From a bacterium (lineage in GTDB: Bacteria > Desulfobacterota > Binatia > HRBIN30 > CADEER01): a DNA stretch of 64,000 bases. The stretch spans positions 1 to 64,000 of the forward strand of contig JAUIGL010000016.1 of NCBI GenBank assembly GCA_030430165.1, written 5' to 3'. The notes beneath the pieces are model-generated. The model worked only from the letters and a program-made list of their open reading frames with translations, was not told the DNA's origin and searched no databases. Each line of letters begins with the position of its first letter. The first letter of the stretch is position 1. The position numbers were made by a program, and so were the translations under genes. Shown here piece by piece: positions 23,807 to 33,100 of this stretch.

Positions 23807-26119
23807 GTGAGCAACGAGGGCAAGCACCACAAGGCCGACCGCTACACAGGGTCGCGTGTTCACCGCGTCGAGGACGAGCGCTTGCTGACCGGCGGCGGCA
23901 CCTTCGTCGACGACATCTCGCTACCGGGGATGCTGCACGCTTGCTTCATCCGCAGCCCGTTCCCGCGCGCCTCGATCCGAACCATCGACACCGCCGCGGC
24001 GCTCGCCCTTCCCGGGGTGCGCTTCGTCTTCACCGCCGCCGACCTGAACCCCGGCGTGCACGAGCAGTGGCACACCGCGGTCGGCCCGAAGAGCCCGGAG
24101 ACACCACGCCCGCCACTTGCGGAGGACGAGGCTCGCTTCGTCGGCGACCCGGTCGCGATGGTGGTCGCGGAGTCCCGCTACATCGCCGAAGACGCGGCCG
24201 AGCTGGTCGAGGTCGACTACGAGCCCCTCCCCGCCGTCCTCGACTACACCACCGCCGAGCAGTCGGATGTCCTCGTACACCAGAGCCACGGCTCCAATCG
24301 GATCGGCGCGCTCGCGGCGCTGCCCGAGTCGGCGTTCGACGACGTATTCGACTCGGCGGCGCACGTCGCCGCCGAGTCGATCGAGCAACAGGCCTACGCA
24401 CCGGTGCCGATGGAGACACGCGGCCTGGTCGCCGACTACGCCGGCGACAGCGGCCACCTGACGCTCCACGCCGCGACCCAGGCGCCGCACGAGGTTCGCT
24501 CGTTCTGCGCCCGCCTGCTCGGCGTCGACGAGGCCCGCGTCCGCGTCGTAGTGCGCGACACCGGCGGCGGCTTCGGCCAGAAAGTCATGGTGCAACGCGA
24601 CGAGATGTGCGTAATGCTCGCCGCGCCGAAGGTCGGCGCGCCGCTCAAGTGGATCGAGGACCGGCGCGAGAACTTGCTCGCCGCCGGCCAGTCGCGCCAC
24701 GAATCGGCTGCGGTCAAGATGGCCTTCGACGGCGCCGGTGCCATCCAGGCCGCGTACATCGACTTCGTCGCCGACTGCGGCGCCTACCCGACGCCGTGGC
24801 CGGTTCCCCCGGCCGCCGCCGTCGGCGTCCTCTTCCCCGGCCCCTACCGGGTGCCGCGCGGCAGCTTCCGAGTGAAGACCGTGTACACCAACACCGTCGG
24901 AAGAATGCCGTACCGCGGCCCGTGGCAGTTCGAATCGCTCGCCCGCGAGGTCCTGCTCGACATCGCCGCCCGCGACATGGGAATCGACCCCGTCGAGCTG
25001 CGCCGCCGCAACCTGCTCGACCGCGCCGAGCTGCCCTACGCCAATCCCAACGGCATGACCTACGACAACATCTCGCCGCGCGAAACGTTCGAGCAGGCGC
25101 TCGCCATGCTCGACTACCAAGCCTTCCGCGAGCAGCAAGCGGAGGCGCGCGCCAACGGTCGCTACCTCGGCGTCGGCGTATCCAACTACGTCGAGCCGTC
25201 GACCCCCGGCTACGGCCACTACGCCAACGAAGCGGCGACGATTCGCGTCGAGCCCTCGGGGAGAATCACCGTCTTCGTCACCGGTGGGTCGAGCGGAAAC
25301 AGCATCGAGACCACTGTGGTGCAGCTCACCGCCGACGCGCTCGGGGCGAGAATCGAGGACGTCGACACGATCCAGGGGGACACCGCGGTCACCGGTTTCG
25401 GCGCCGGCGCCGCCGGCAGCCGCAGCGCCTCGATGACCGCCGGCGCGGTCCACGAAACAGCGGCGATCCTGCGCCAGCGCATCCTCGACATTGCGGCACG
25501 CGCCCTCGACACCAGCCCCGAGCAGGTCGAGCTCGCCGACAGCCGCGCCAGGGTTCGCGAGTCGCCGCAAGGTGGAGTCTCGTTCGAAGAGATCGCCACG
25601 CTCGCCGGCGATCTCCCGGGCGGGCTCGAGGCGAGTGCGAACTACACCGCCGGCACGCCGTCGATCTGGGTCAACGCGTCCCATCTCTGCACCTGCGAGG
25701 TCGACGTCGCGACCGGCATGGTCGAGCTGCTGCGCTACATCGTCAGCGAGGACTGCGGCCCGATGATCAATCCCAACGTCGTCGAAGGACAGATCGCCGG
25801 TGGCACCGTCCAGGGGATTGGCGGCGTCCTCTTCGAGCACCTCGTCTACGACGACGACGGCAACCCGATCACCACCACCTTCATGGACTATCTGCTGCCC
25901 ACCGCCGCGGAAGTGCCGCCGATCGAATTCGGCCACATCGAAACGCCGAGCCCAGGTCCCGGCGGCTACAAAGGTGTCGGCGAGGGCGGCGCCATCGGCG
26001 CGCCGCCGGCGGTCGTCAACGCGGTGGCGGACGCCCTCTCCCCTCTCGGCGTCCGCATCACCAAGCTGCCGCTGAGTCCGGCCAACCTGCTCTCCCTGAT
26101 CGACGCGGCGGCATCGTAG
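23807..26119 (+). CDS. Molybdenum hydroxylase large subunit (xanthine dehydrogenase / CoxL family)
   Basis: 770 residues, the molybdopterin cytosine dinucleotide subunit of aldehyde oxidase / xanthine dehydrogenase / CO dehydrogenase-like enzymes. These hydroxylate aldehydes, N-heterocycles or activated carbons with water-derived oxygen. The N-terminal hammerhead domain runs about 18-130; the cofactor domain contains DTGGGFGQK (about 250-258), GRMPYRGPWQFES and the catalytic Glu726 in GYKGVGEGGAIGAP. The CoxL active-site AYxCSFR loop is absent, so this is not a form I CO dehydrogenase. Start is GTG 23807, 88 bases after the P450. The usual [2Fe-2S] and FAD subunits are not adjacent, so electrons must leave through partners encoded elsewhere, or the complex is unusual. 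Convergent with the acyl-CoA synthetase. Confidence 0.9.
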   Translation: MSNEGKHHKADRYTGSRVHRVEDERLLTGGGTFVDDISLPGMLHACFIRSPFPRASIRTIDTAAALALPGVRFVFTAADLNPGVHEQWHTAVGPKSPETPRPPLAEDEARFVGDPVAMVVAESRYIAEDAAELVEVDYEPLPAVLDYTTAEQSDVLVHQSHGSNRIGALAALPESAFDDVFDSAAHVAAESIEQQAYAPVPMETRGLVADYAGDSGHLTLHAATQAPHEVRSFCARLLGVDEARVRVVVRDTGGGFGQKVMVQRDEMCVMLAAPKVGAPLKWIEDRRENLLAAGQSRHESAAVKMAFDGAGAIQAAYIDFVADCGAYPTPWPVPPAAAVGVLFPGPYRVPRGSFRVKTVYTNTVGRMPYRGPWQFESLAREVLLDIAARDMGIDPVELRRRNLLDRAELPYANPNGMTYDNISPRETFEQALAMLDYQAFREQQAEARANGRYLGVGVSNYVEPSTPGYGHYANEAATIRVEPSGRITVFVTGGSSGNSIETTVVQLTADALGARIEDVDTIQGDTAVTGFGAGAAGSRSASMTAGAVHETAAILRQRILDIAARALDTSPEQVELADSRARVRESPQGGVSFEEIATLAGDLPGGLEASANYTAGTPSIWVNASHLCTCEVDVATGMVELLRYIVSEDCGPMINPNVVEGQIAGGTVQGIGGVLFEHLVYDDDGNPITTTFMDYLLPTAAEVPPIEFGHIETPSPGPGGYKGVGEGGAIGAPPAVVNAVADALSPLGVRITKLPLSPANLLSLIDAAAS

Positions 26120-26122
26120 ACC

Positions 26123-26143
26123 GCTCGGTCGGCGTCGCCGAGC
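26123..26143. terminator. Small hairpin between convergent genes
   Basis: GCTCGG (26123-26128) pairs with CCGAGC (26138-26143) in the 37-base gap between two convergent stops. Short and without a T-tract, so only a candidate. Confidence 0.3.
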
Positions 26144-26156
26144 ACCGCCGCCGAGC

Positions 26157-27875
26157 TCAGAGCTCGAGCAGGTTGTCGCGACCGGCGCTGGCGAGCCCGG
26201 CTCGGACGGTCTCGTAGTCCGCTTCGGTAAAAGGCCGGTACCGCGCATCGCCCCGCTCGAGCCAGAGAATCGGATCGGCAGTGGCCTCGGGCCGGAACTT
26301 CTGCCGGCGCAGCTCACGCACCAGAATCTTGTTCGACGGAGTCATCGGCACGTCACGGCCGATGCGAACGTACGTCGGCAACCACTTCGGTGAGAAGTCC
26401 GACTGCGCGACGAGGAATCGGTAGAGCTCTTCGCCGTCGACCTCGAAGTCGTCGGCGACGACGATCGTCGCCATCACCCGATCGCCGGCGCTCACGTCGG
26501 GCACGGCGTAGACCGATGCCAGGTAGATCTTCGGGTGCCGCAGCAACGCTTCCTCGATCGGTTTGGCGAGAAAGTTCTCTCCGTCGACGCGAATCCAGTC
26601 GAGCCCTCGCCCGGTGAAGTAGAGATAGCCGGCGCGGTCCCGGTAGCCGAAGTCGCCGCTCCAGTACATGCCGTTGCGGGTTCGCTCGCGCGTCGCTTCC
26701 TCGTTCTCGTAATACCCCTCGAACTTGCCGACTCCGGCGGTGTTGACGATCTCGCCGATCGCCTCGTCCGGATTGGTGATGCGCCCCTCGGCGTCGAGTT
26801 CGGCCGGCGGACACTCGGAGCCGTCCGGCCGCAGCGCCTTGACGTTGTCCGGCGGCAACCCGACGCTGCCCGGCGGGTCGTCCGGCGACCGAGCGATGCC
26901 GAAGCCACCCTCCGACGCGCCGAAGCCGTCGATCACCCGGCAGCCGTAGCGCTCGGCGAACTCGGCGGCGATGCGATGCGACGCTTCGTTGCCGTAGCAG
27001 ACGCGCAACGGGTTGTCGGCGTCGTCGGGTCGTCGCGCCGTGGTGAGAATGTATGAAAGCGGCTTGCCGGTGTAGTTGAAGTAGGTGACGCCGTAGCGCC
27101 GCAGATCGGGGAGAAACTGGCTCTTCGAGAACTTGCGGATCAAACCGAGCCGCGCGCCCTGCAGCAACGCGGGCATGAACCCGCACTGCTGCGAGCTGGC
27201 GTGGAACAACGGCATCGCCAGGTAGCCGGTGTCGTCGGGCCCCACTTGCATCATTCCGCCGATGAACTCGCCGGTCGAGATCATCCGGCCGTGGCCGATG
27301 TTCACCGCCTTCGGCGCCGCCGTAGTCCCCGAGGTGAAAAGGAGACAGAAGCGCGTCGCCGCGTCGACCGGCACCTGGGGATCCTCCTCGAACGCTGCGC
27401 CGAGTCGCTCGCCGACCTCGGCGCAAGCCTGATCGAGATCGCGCCCGAACGGAAGCGGCTCGCACTCCTCCCAGCGCCGCGTCACGAGAATCCGCTCGTC
27501 GGGAATCTCGAGCTCCGGCACCACCTCGGCCAGCAACTCACAGTGGCGCGGTTCGGTGACCAGAAGCTGGCAGTCGGTATGGCCGAGGTCGCGCACCAGG
27601 CCGGCGCCGCGTCGCGTGTTGTTGACGCCGACGATGGTCGCGCCGGACAGCGCCGCGCCGCCAAACGCAAACAAGTACTCTGGGATGTTGTCGAGCAGCA
27701 CCGCGACGTGGAGCGGACGGTCCGGATCGCGCAGCTCGAGGAACAGCCGCGCCCAGCGGATCGACTCGGCGTAGTACTCCGCGTGCGTCCAGCGGCGGTC
27801 GTCGAAGAGCAGGAAGTCGCGCGCGGAGACCGCGGGATCGGTGCCGTTGCGGCGGATGACTTCGGCGACGGTCAT
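26157..27875 (-). CDS. Acyl-CoA synthetase (AMP-forming)
   Basis: 572 residues of the ANL superfamily, which activates a carboxylate with ATP and joins it to CoA. The P-loop FTSGTTAAPKA is at 180-190. The adenine motif appears as GFGASEGGFG, the hinge region as YWSGDFGYRDRAGYLYF, and the C-terminal catalytic Lys in TPSNKILVREL. The overall pattern is close to FadD17-type enzymes of lipid or steroid side-chain catabolism; the exact substrate cannot be inferred. It follows a P450 on the same strand with a 67-base gap, so the pair may form an operon that hydroxylates and then activates the substrate. Cytoplasmic or membrane-associated. Confidence 0.88.
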   Translation of the reverse strand: MTVAEVIRRNGTDPAVSARDFLLFDDRRWTHAEYYAESIRWARLFLELRDPDRPLHVAVLLDNIPEYLFAFGGAALSGATIVGVNNTRRGAGLVRDLGHTDCQLLVTEPRHCELLAEVVPELEIPDERILVTRRWEECEPLPFGRDLDQACAEVGERLGAAFEEDPQVPVDAATRFCLLFTSGTTAAPKAVNIGHGRMISTGEFIGGMMQVGPDDTGYLAMPLFHASSQQCGFMPALLQGARLGLIRKFSKSQFLPDLRRYGVTYFNYTGKPLSYILTTARRPDDADNPLRVCYGNEASHRIAAEFAERYGCRVIDGFGASEGGFGIARSPDDPPGSVGLPPDNVKALRPDGSECPPAELDAEGRITNPDEAIGEIVNTAGVGKFEGYYENEEATRERTRNGMYWSGDFGYRDRAGYLYFTGRGLDWIRVDGENFLAKPIEEALLRHPKIYLASVYAVPDVSAGDRVMATIVVADDFEVDGEELYRFLVAQSDFSPKWLPTYVRIGRDVPMTPSNKILVRELRRQKFRPEATADPILWLERGDARYRPFTEADYETVRAGLASAGRDNLLEL

Positions 27876-27942
27876 GACGCTCCAAGCGCGGAACTATGCC
27901 GCCTGCGGCAGGCGCTGTCGAGCGACGGCGGCACCGCCGACT

Positions 27943-29136
27943 TCATTTGGTGAAGACGGGCAGGGTCTCGAAACCGCGCACCGTCGAGGTCGACGCCAGC
28001 TTGGCGTTGTCGGTGTCGACCTCCCAGTCGGGAAAGCGCGCCAGCACCTCCTCGAGCGCCACCCTCCCCTCGAGCCGCGCCAGCGCCGCGCCGAGGCAGA
28101 AGTGGATTCCGTAACCGAACGCCAGATGGTGGTCGATCTTGCGGCGGATGTCGAAGCGGTCGCCGTCGGCGAAGCGCCGGTCGTCGCGGTTGCCCGAGCC
28201 GATGAGGAACAACAGGATGCTCCCCTGCGGCACCGTTCGACCCTGCACCTCGACGTCGCGCGACACGTAGCGAGCGACGTGGGGAGCCGGCGACTCGTAG
28301 CGCAGGATCTCTTCGATCGCATTCGGAATCAACGCAGGATCCTGCGCCAGCGCGCGGCGCTGGTCCGGGTGGTCGCCGAGGATCTTGCCGGTCCACCCGA
28401 TCAGCCGATTGGTCGTCTCGTTCCCGGCGCCCGCGATCACCGTGACGTAGGTCAGCACCTCTTCACGGGTGAGGCGGCGCACCGCGCCGCTCTCGTCCTC
28501 GAACTCCGCGTGCATGAGCTCGGTCATCAGATCGTCGGAAGGATGCTCGGCGCGCCAGTCGATGTACTCGCCGAAGTGCTCGCCGCTGGCAAAGCCCTCG
28601 GAAGCGTAGCGCATCGGCTCGCCCGGCTTGGTGCGAAGGTTGGCGTCGGCTCGATCGCGCACCGCTTCCTGGTCGGATTCGGGCACGCCCAGGAGCATGC
28701 CGATGACGCGCATCGGCATCTGCGCGCCGAGGTCGCGGACGAAATCGAACCCGCGCTTGCCGACCAGCGGGTCCAGTGCCCTGGCACAGTACTCGCGGAC
28801 CTTGCCCTCGAGCGCGTTCATCTTGCGCGGCGTGAACACCCGCGACATGAGACCTCGGTGCATCGTATGCGTCGGCGGATCCTCGAAGATGATCACGCCC
28901 GACGGGACCTCGATGTTCGCCTTGATGAACTCGATGATCGCGCCGCGGCTCGAGATGAACGTCTCGCGGTCGACCAACCCGCGTTCCACGTCGTCGAAGC
29001 GGCTCACCGCGTAGAAGTCGTGCTCCTCGTTGTAGTAGAGCGGCGCCTCCTCGCGCAGCCGGCGGTACACCGGGTAGGGATCGGCGTCGATCTCGACGTT
29101 GTAGGGGTCGTAGTAGACGTCACCTGCGGCTGCCAT
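27943..29136 (-). CDS. Cytochrome P450, paralogue of the one at 10811
   Basis: 397 residues. I-helix GAGNETT (236-242), ExxR in IEEILRY (about 275-279), haem loop FGYGIHFCLGAALARLEG with Cys347. It matches the 10811 P450 along its whole length (EIDADPYP, FEDPPTH, VFTPRKM, WRAEHPSDDLMTEL, RLIGWTGKIL), so the two came from one duplication and probably accept related substrates. The frame is open to 29394, but ATG 29136 matches the paralogue's N-terminus. First gene of a minus-strand pair with the acyl-CoA synthetase and divergent from the heme-oxygenase-like gene at 29366. Upstream of it, GGGAGAATATGC and GGGAGAATAGGC form a direct repeat that could be a regulatory site. Confidence 0.92.
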   Translation of the reverse strand: MAAAGDVYYDPYNVEIDADPYPVYRRLREEAPLYYNEEHDFYAVSRFDDVERGLVDRETFISSRGAIIEFIKANIEVPSGVIIFEDPPTHTMHRGLMSRVFTPRKMNALEGKVREYCARALDPLVGKRGFDFVRDLGAQMPMRVIGMLLGVPESDQEAVRDRADANLRTKPGEPMRYASEGFASGEHFGEYIDWRAEHPSDDLMTELMHAEFEDESGAVRRLTREEVLTYVTVIAGAGNETTNRLIGWTGKILGDHPDQRRALAQDPALIPNAIEEILRYESPAPHVARYVSRDVEVQGRTVPQGSILLFLIGSGNRDDRRFADGDRFDIRRKIDHHLAFGYGIHFCLGAALARLEGRVALEEVLARFPDWEVDTDNAKLASTSTVRGFETLPVFTK

Positions 29137-29223
29137 CGTTCCCAGTCCTCTCTGCCCAAAACAACGCGCGAGGAGCCCCTTCTCGCCGCCGGCGTCCCGC
29201 GCCGAGAGCGCCCTCGGCAAGCT

Positions 29224-29252
29224 TGACTCTCCAATAAGTAAAGGCCTATTCT
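29224..29252 (+). promoter_or_regulatory. Candidate promoter of the heme-oxygenase-like gene
   Basis: TTGACT (29224-29229), a 17-base spacer and TATTCT (29247-29252), the best -35/-10 match in the divergent region. It leaves a leader of about 105 bases before ATG 29366, with AAAGAGGAGC as ribosome site. The direct repeat noted for the divergent P450 overlaps this promoter, so both directions could be controlled together. Confidence 0.45.
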
Positions 29253-29365
29253 CCCCACGCATATTCTCCCGGTGTTGCCGAGTCAACGAGCCGCCTACCC
29301 CGTCGAAGATCACCCGCGCGGGCTCCGGCAGACACCCGGCGCCGACGCAAAGAGGAGCGAACCGA

Positions 29366-30145
29366 ATGACGACACAGCGCGAGTTCAAGGACATCCGATC
29401 GGAACGTCACCCCGAAACCGAGGGCGCGCTGCCGGTGCCGGAGTTCATGCAGAGCCTGGAGGCGCTGCAGGCCGAGATCGCCACCGAGAAGAACCAGGTG
29501 TGGCAACGAGTCGCCGACGGAACCCTGTCGGAAGCGCTCCTCAAACGCCTCTGCAAGGAATACTACTATCTCGGCAAGTGGTACACCTGCGAGTTCGGAT
29601 CTCTGGTGTCGAACGCCCCCGACGTCGACGCCCTCAACGTGGAGTCGAGCGAGCACCTGTCGCACTGGCTACAGAACCTCGCCGACGAGACCGGCTACGC
29701 CGGCGACGAGAACCACGTCGACATGAAGATCAACTGGGCGTACCAGCTCGGCATCACCGACGAAGAGTTGCTCGGCTACCGCCCGATGCCGGAGACCGTC
29801 GGCTCGGTCTTCACCACGCTCTACTACATGCGCCGCACCTACGAAGAGGGCCTCGCCGCCTTCGGCTGGGCCGGCGAGCGCTTCGCGGCGTCGACCAACT
29901 ACGCCAAGATGATGTACGAGGGGATGCGCGATCACTACGGCATCGAGGTCGAGAACTTCCGCGTGCACGCCTACGCCGAAGAAGACCACGGCGACGCCGC
30001 CGACTACCTGCTGCGCCAGGTGGCGCAGACCGCCGGTCAACAGCGCCGCATCCGCCGCGCCATCGAGCACGTGCTGATCGGCCGCAACGCGCGCACCGCC
30101 GCCCTCAACCGCTGGCTTGACGAGCCGGGAGCACTGCGCAAGTAA
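29366..30145 (+). CDS. Heme-oxygenase-like diiron oxidase/oxygenase-type protein (TenA/PqqC-like fold)
   Basis: 259 residues, almost entirely predicted helix, with no signal peptide. It resembles the TenA/PqqC/CADD group of heme-oxygenase-fold proteins. A helix motif HAYAEEDH (His201-x3-Glu205-x2-His208) matches the His-x3-Asp/Glu-x2-His metal-ligand pattern of heme-oxygenase-like diiron enzymes (HDOs). Further possible ligands are Glu in CEFGSL (Glu76), the SEHLSHW His residues and Glu160/161. HDOs use O2 for desaturation, N-oxygenation or C-C cleavage. Position between a P450-acyl-CoA synthetase pair and a large secreted protein does not fix a substrate. GAGGAGC precedes ATG. The next gene begins 8 bases after the stop. 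Thiaminase or a purely structural role is possible; the metal-site reading is inference. Confidence 0.7.
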   Translation: MTTQREFKDIRSERHPETEGALPVPEFMQSLEALQAEIATEKNQVWQRVADGTLSEALLKRLCKEYYYLGKWYTCEFGSLVSNAPDVDALNVESSEHLSHWLQNLADETGYAGDENHVDMKINWAYQLGITDEELLGYRPMPETVGSVFTTLYYMRRTYEEGLAAFGWAGERFAASTNYAKMMYEGMRDHYGIEVENFRVHAYAEEDHGDAADYLLRQVAQTAGQQRRIRRAIEHVLIGRNARTAALNRWLDEPGALRK

Positions 30146-30153
30146 CTATCTCG

Positions 30154-33100
30154 TTGACCCCGACGAAGCGCAGCGCGAGTCTGGTCGTAGCCAAGGGCCT
30201 GTGCCTCGCCCTGTTGGCACCGCACGGCGTCTCCGCCGCCTGCAACGTCATTCCCTCCGCCGTATCGACGTTCCGCGGCGCCACCGGTTCGCTCGATCGG
30301 CCGTTCGCCCGCCCGGGCGATTGGGTAACCCTAAGCCTGAGCGGACCCTGCGCCGGCGACGCCGCCCCCCTGCCCGACTCCGCGGCGCTGATCGTCCACA
30401 TCGTATTCGCGCCTCTGGGAGGGGAGGCTCCGCGGCTGGTAGCGCTGGCTGAGAGCTGCCAGGGAGTGGCCTCGGAATCCTGCGGTCTGCCCGTCACCTG
30501 CTTTCCGGCCGGGCCCGGTCAGGGCTTTCTCTCGCTCGACCGCCTCGGCGACGACGCCCTCCGCTTTCGCCTCCCCGATACCGATGCCCTGCTGCAAGCC
30601 GTCGACGACGACCGCACCCTCAGCGGCCCGGCTCGAGTCGCGGTGAGCGAAATCGGCCAGCAGCTGCCCTGCCAGATCGTCACCAGCGGCTGCGGTAGTG
30701 CCGCCGGCCTCGCCTGCGTCGGCGCCCTCTTCGCCGAGAACGGCACGTGCAACGGAGATCCGGATCCGACCTTCCCGCACTTCACCGCGCTGCCTCCCGC
30801 CAACGACTACGCCGCCCTGTGCACCGAGCCGGCGTTTCCCAGCGGACCGTGCACCGGCACCGCCGACGAGATCCGCTTCACCCTCGACTCGGTCGGCAAC
30901 GTCCTCCTGCCGATGGACTGGCGCGGCATCCGCGTCGACCGCGACGCCGTGCCGGTCGCGCGATTGCTGCGCGCCAGCAGCAACCTCGAGGCCTTCCCGG
31001 GCAGCGGGATGGCGCTGCAGGTGGCCGACATGGACAGCCTCGGCGCCTACTCGCCGGAGGGAATCAAGCTGCCACCGCTCTTCGATCCGCAGCAGAATCC
31101 GGACGAGCCCGAGCTGGCGACTTTTTTCGGCTCGGCGGATGCCCCGGAGACTGTGCTGCGGCTGCGCCGCGGCGCCGCCTGCGTCGGCGGCGCGGACAGC
31201 GGCCGCGCCTGCAGCAGCGACGAAGACTGCGCCGACGGCACGTGCAACCCGGGCCTGTTCGACTTCACCAGCCGCACCGTCGCCGGCTCGGGGCCGGTGG
31301 TGCTGCGCCAGGGCGCCTGTTTCGGCGGACCCAACGCACTCGCCGCCTGCGCCGACGGAGCCAGTTGCCCCGGCGGGAGATGCGCCGATTTCCTTCTCGC
31401 GGCGCTCGATCCGGTGCCGCTGGACGGCCTCAACCAGAGCGACCAGGTCAACGCGTTCGTCCTCGAGGAAGCGATCCCCGATCCGCCGCGCGACTTCAAC
31501 GGCGACGGCGACGTCGTCGACCACGTCATCAAGCTCGGCGACCGCTCGACCGGCGTCACCCGCGCCATCGGCAGCAACGACAGCGAAGGGCGGGCGATCG
31601 CCAGGGTCGCGCAGACGCCGTTCAGCTTCCCCGCGCTGGCCGTGGTCGACGACCTCGTCGCCTTCCTCGAGCCGGAGCCCCTGCAAGGAGGCCTCGACGC
31701 GAACCGCAACGGACTTGTGCTCGAGACCAATCTGCGAGTCTACCGGCTCGGCGATTCGGACACGACCGACCTCTCGCCGGTGCCGACCATCGCCGCCGAC
31801 CCCGAGCCGCTGCTCGACGGAAGCAGCCTGACGATTTCGGCAGGCAAGGTGTTCTTCCGTCGCAGCGAGCGCGAGGGGGCGACCGCCGCACTCGCCGAGC
31901 AACATTGGCTCGGCCCCCCCGAGGGGACAACCGACAGCTTCCTCTTGTTCGGCTCGTCGCAGCTCAGCGACGACGGGCGCTACGCCTTGTTCCAAAGCGA
32001 CGCTGCCGGCCTGGTCTCCGGCGACACCAACTTCACCTGCGACAACGACTTCGACGGCACCGCCGAGGAGAACTGCAGCGACGTCTTCGTCCTCGACCGA
32101 GTCACCGACTCGATCACCCGGCTGAGCCTTGCCCCGGACGGCAGCCAGCTCGACTCCGCCTCCTCGCTCGCGGCGGTGTCTGCGAACGGTCGCTTCGTGG
32201 CCTTCGACACGGCGGCAGCGGTCGACGACGCCACCACGACGGCACCGCTGCGCTACCTGTACGATCGCGAAGCCGGCAACTCGCAGCAACTGCCGCTCAC
32301 CGGAATCGTCCAGGGCGTGTCGAACGACGGCCTGGTCCTCGTCCTCGAATGTGTGCCGATCAACGCCGACGCAGAGCGCTGCGAGGAGCTGCTGTTCGAC
32401 AGCGCAAACCGCGCCACCCTCCGGATCGCGACCGTGTTCAACGAGTTTCCGCTCGTCCGAATCGACCAGCCTTTCGGCGGCGCGATCACCCCCGACGGCC
32501 GCCATGTAGCGTTTTGGAGCGACCTGGCGGACCCGTTCGCCGGCACCGGCGGTGGAGACGGCGGCATTTTCGTGCTCGACCGCCTCACCGAGCAGGCCAC
32601 TCTGATCAGCATTTCGACCGAGGGGAATCGCGCCAACGCCGCGCCCTATCTGGCAGGCCTCTCACGCGACGGGCGACTCGTCGCATTCGACTCGGCGGCA
32701 ACCAACCTCGTCGCAGGCGACACCAACGGTGTCTTCGACGTTTTCGTTCACGACCTGCTCACCGCATCGACCAAGCGGGTTAGCGTCGCGTCCGACGGCA
32801 GCCAGGCCGGGCTGCCGGGCATCTACCCCCTGTTCAGCGGCGCGCGCTTCCGCGGCGGCGGCGACCGCATGTACTTCTTCCACTCGGCCGACAACCTGGC
32901 GCCGACCGGCAGCGGGCTGACCGACAGCCTGATCCACGACCGCCGCACCGGGCAGACCGCGAGAATTCCGATCGGGCGTGCGGCCGAGCAGGACTCGGTC
33001 GAGCCGATCCTGTTCGGGGTCTCCGCCGATGAAACCGTTCGCGCCTTCGAGATCTGCGAAGCCGTCGAGGGATCGGACAATTGCCGCCTCGGCCTGCGCT

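Noticed and set aside
23807-26119. Form I CO dehydrogenase (CoxL)
   Set aside because: The AYxCSFR active-site loop is missing and the small and medium subunit genes are absent.
23921-26317. 798-codon minus-strand frame
   Set aside because: Antisense to the molybdenum hydroxylase large subunit; low-complexity Arg/Gly/Val composition.
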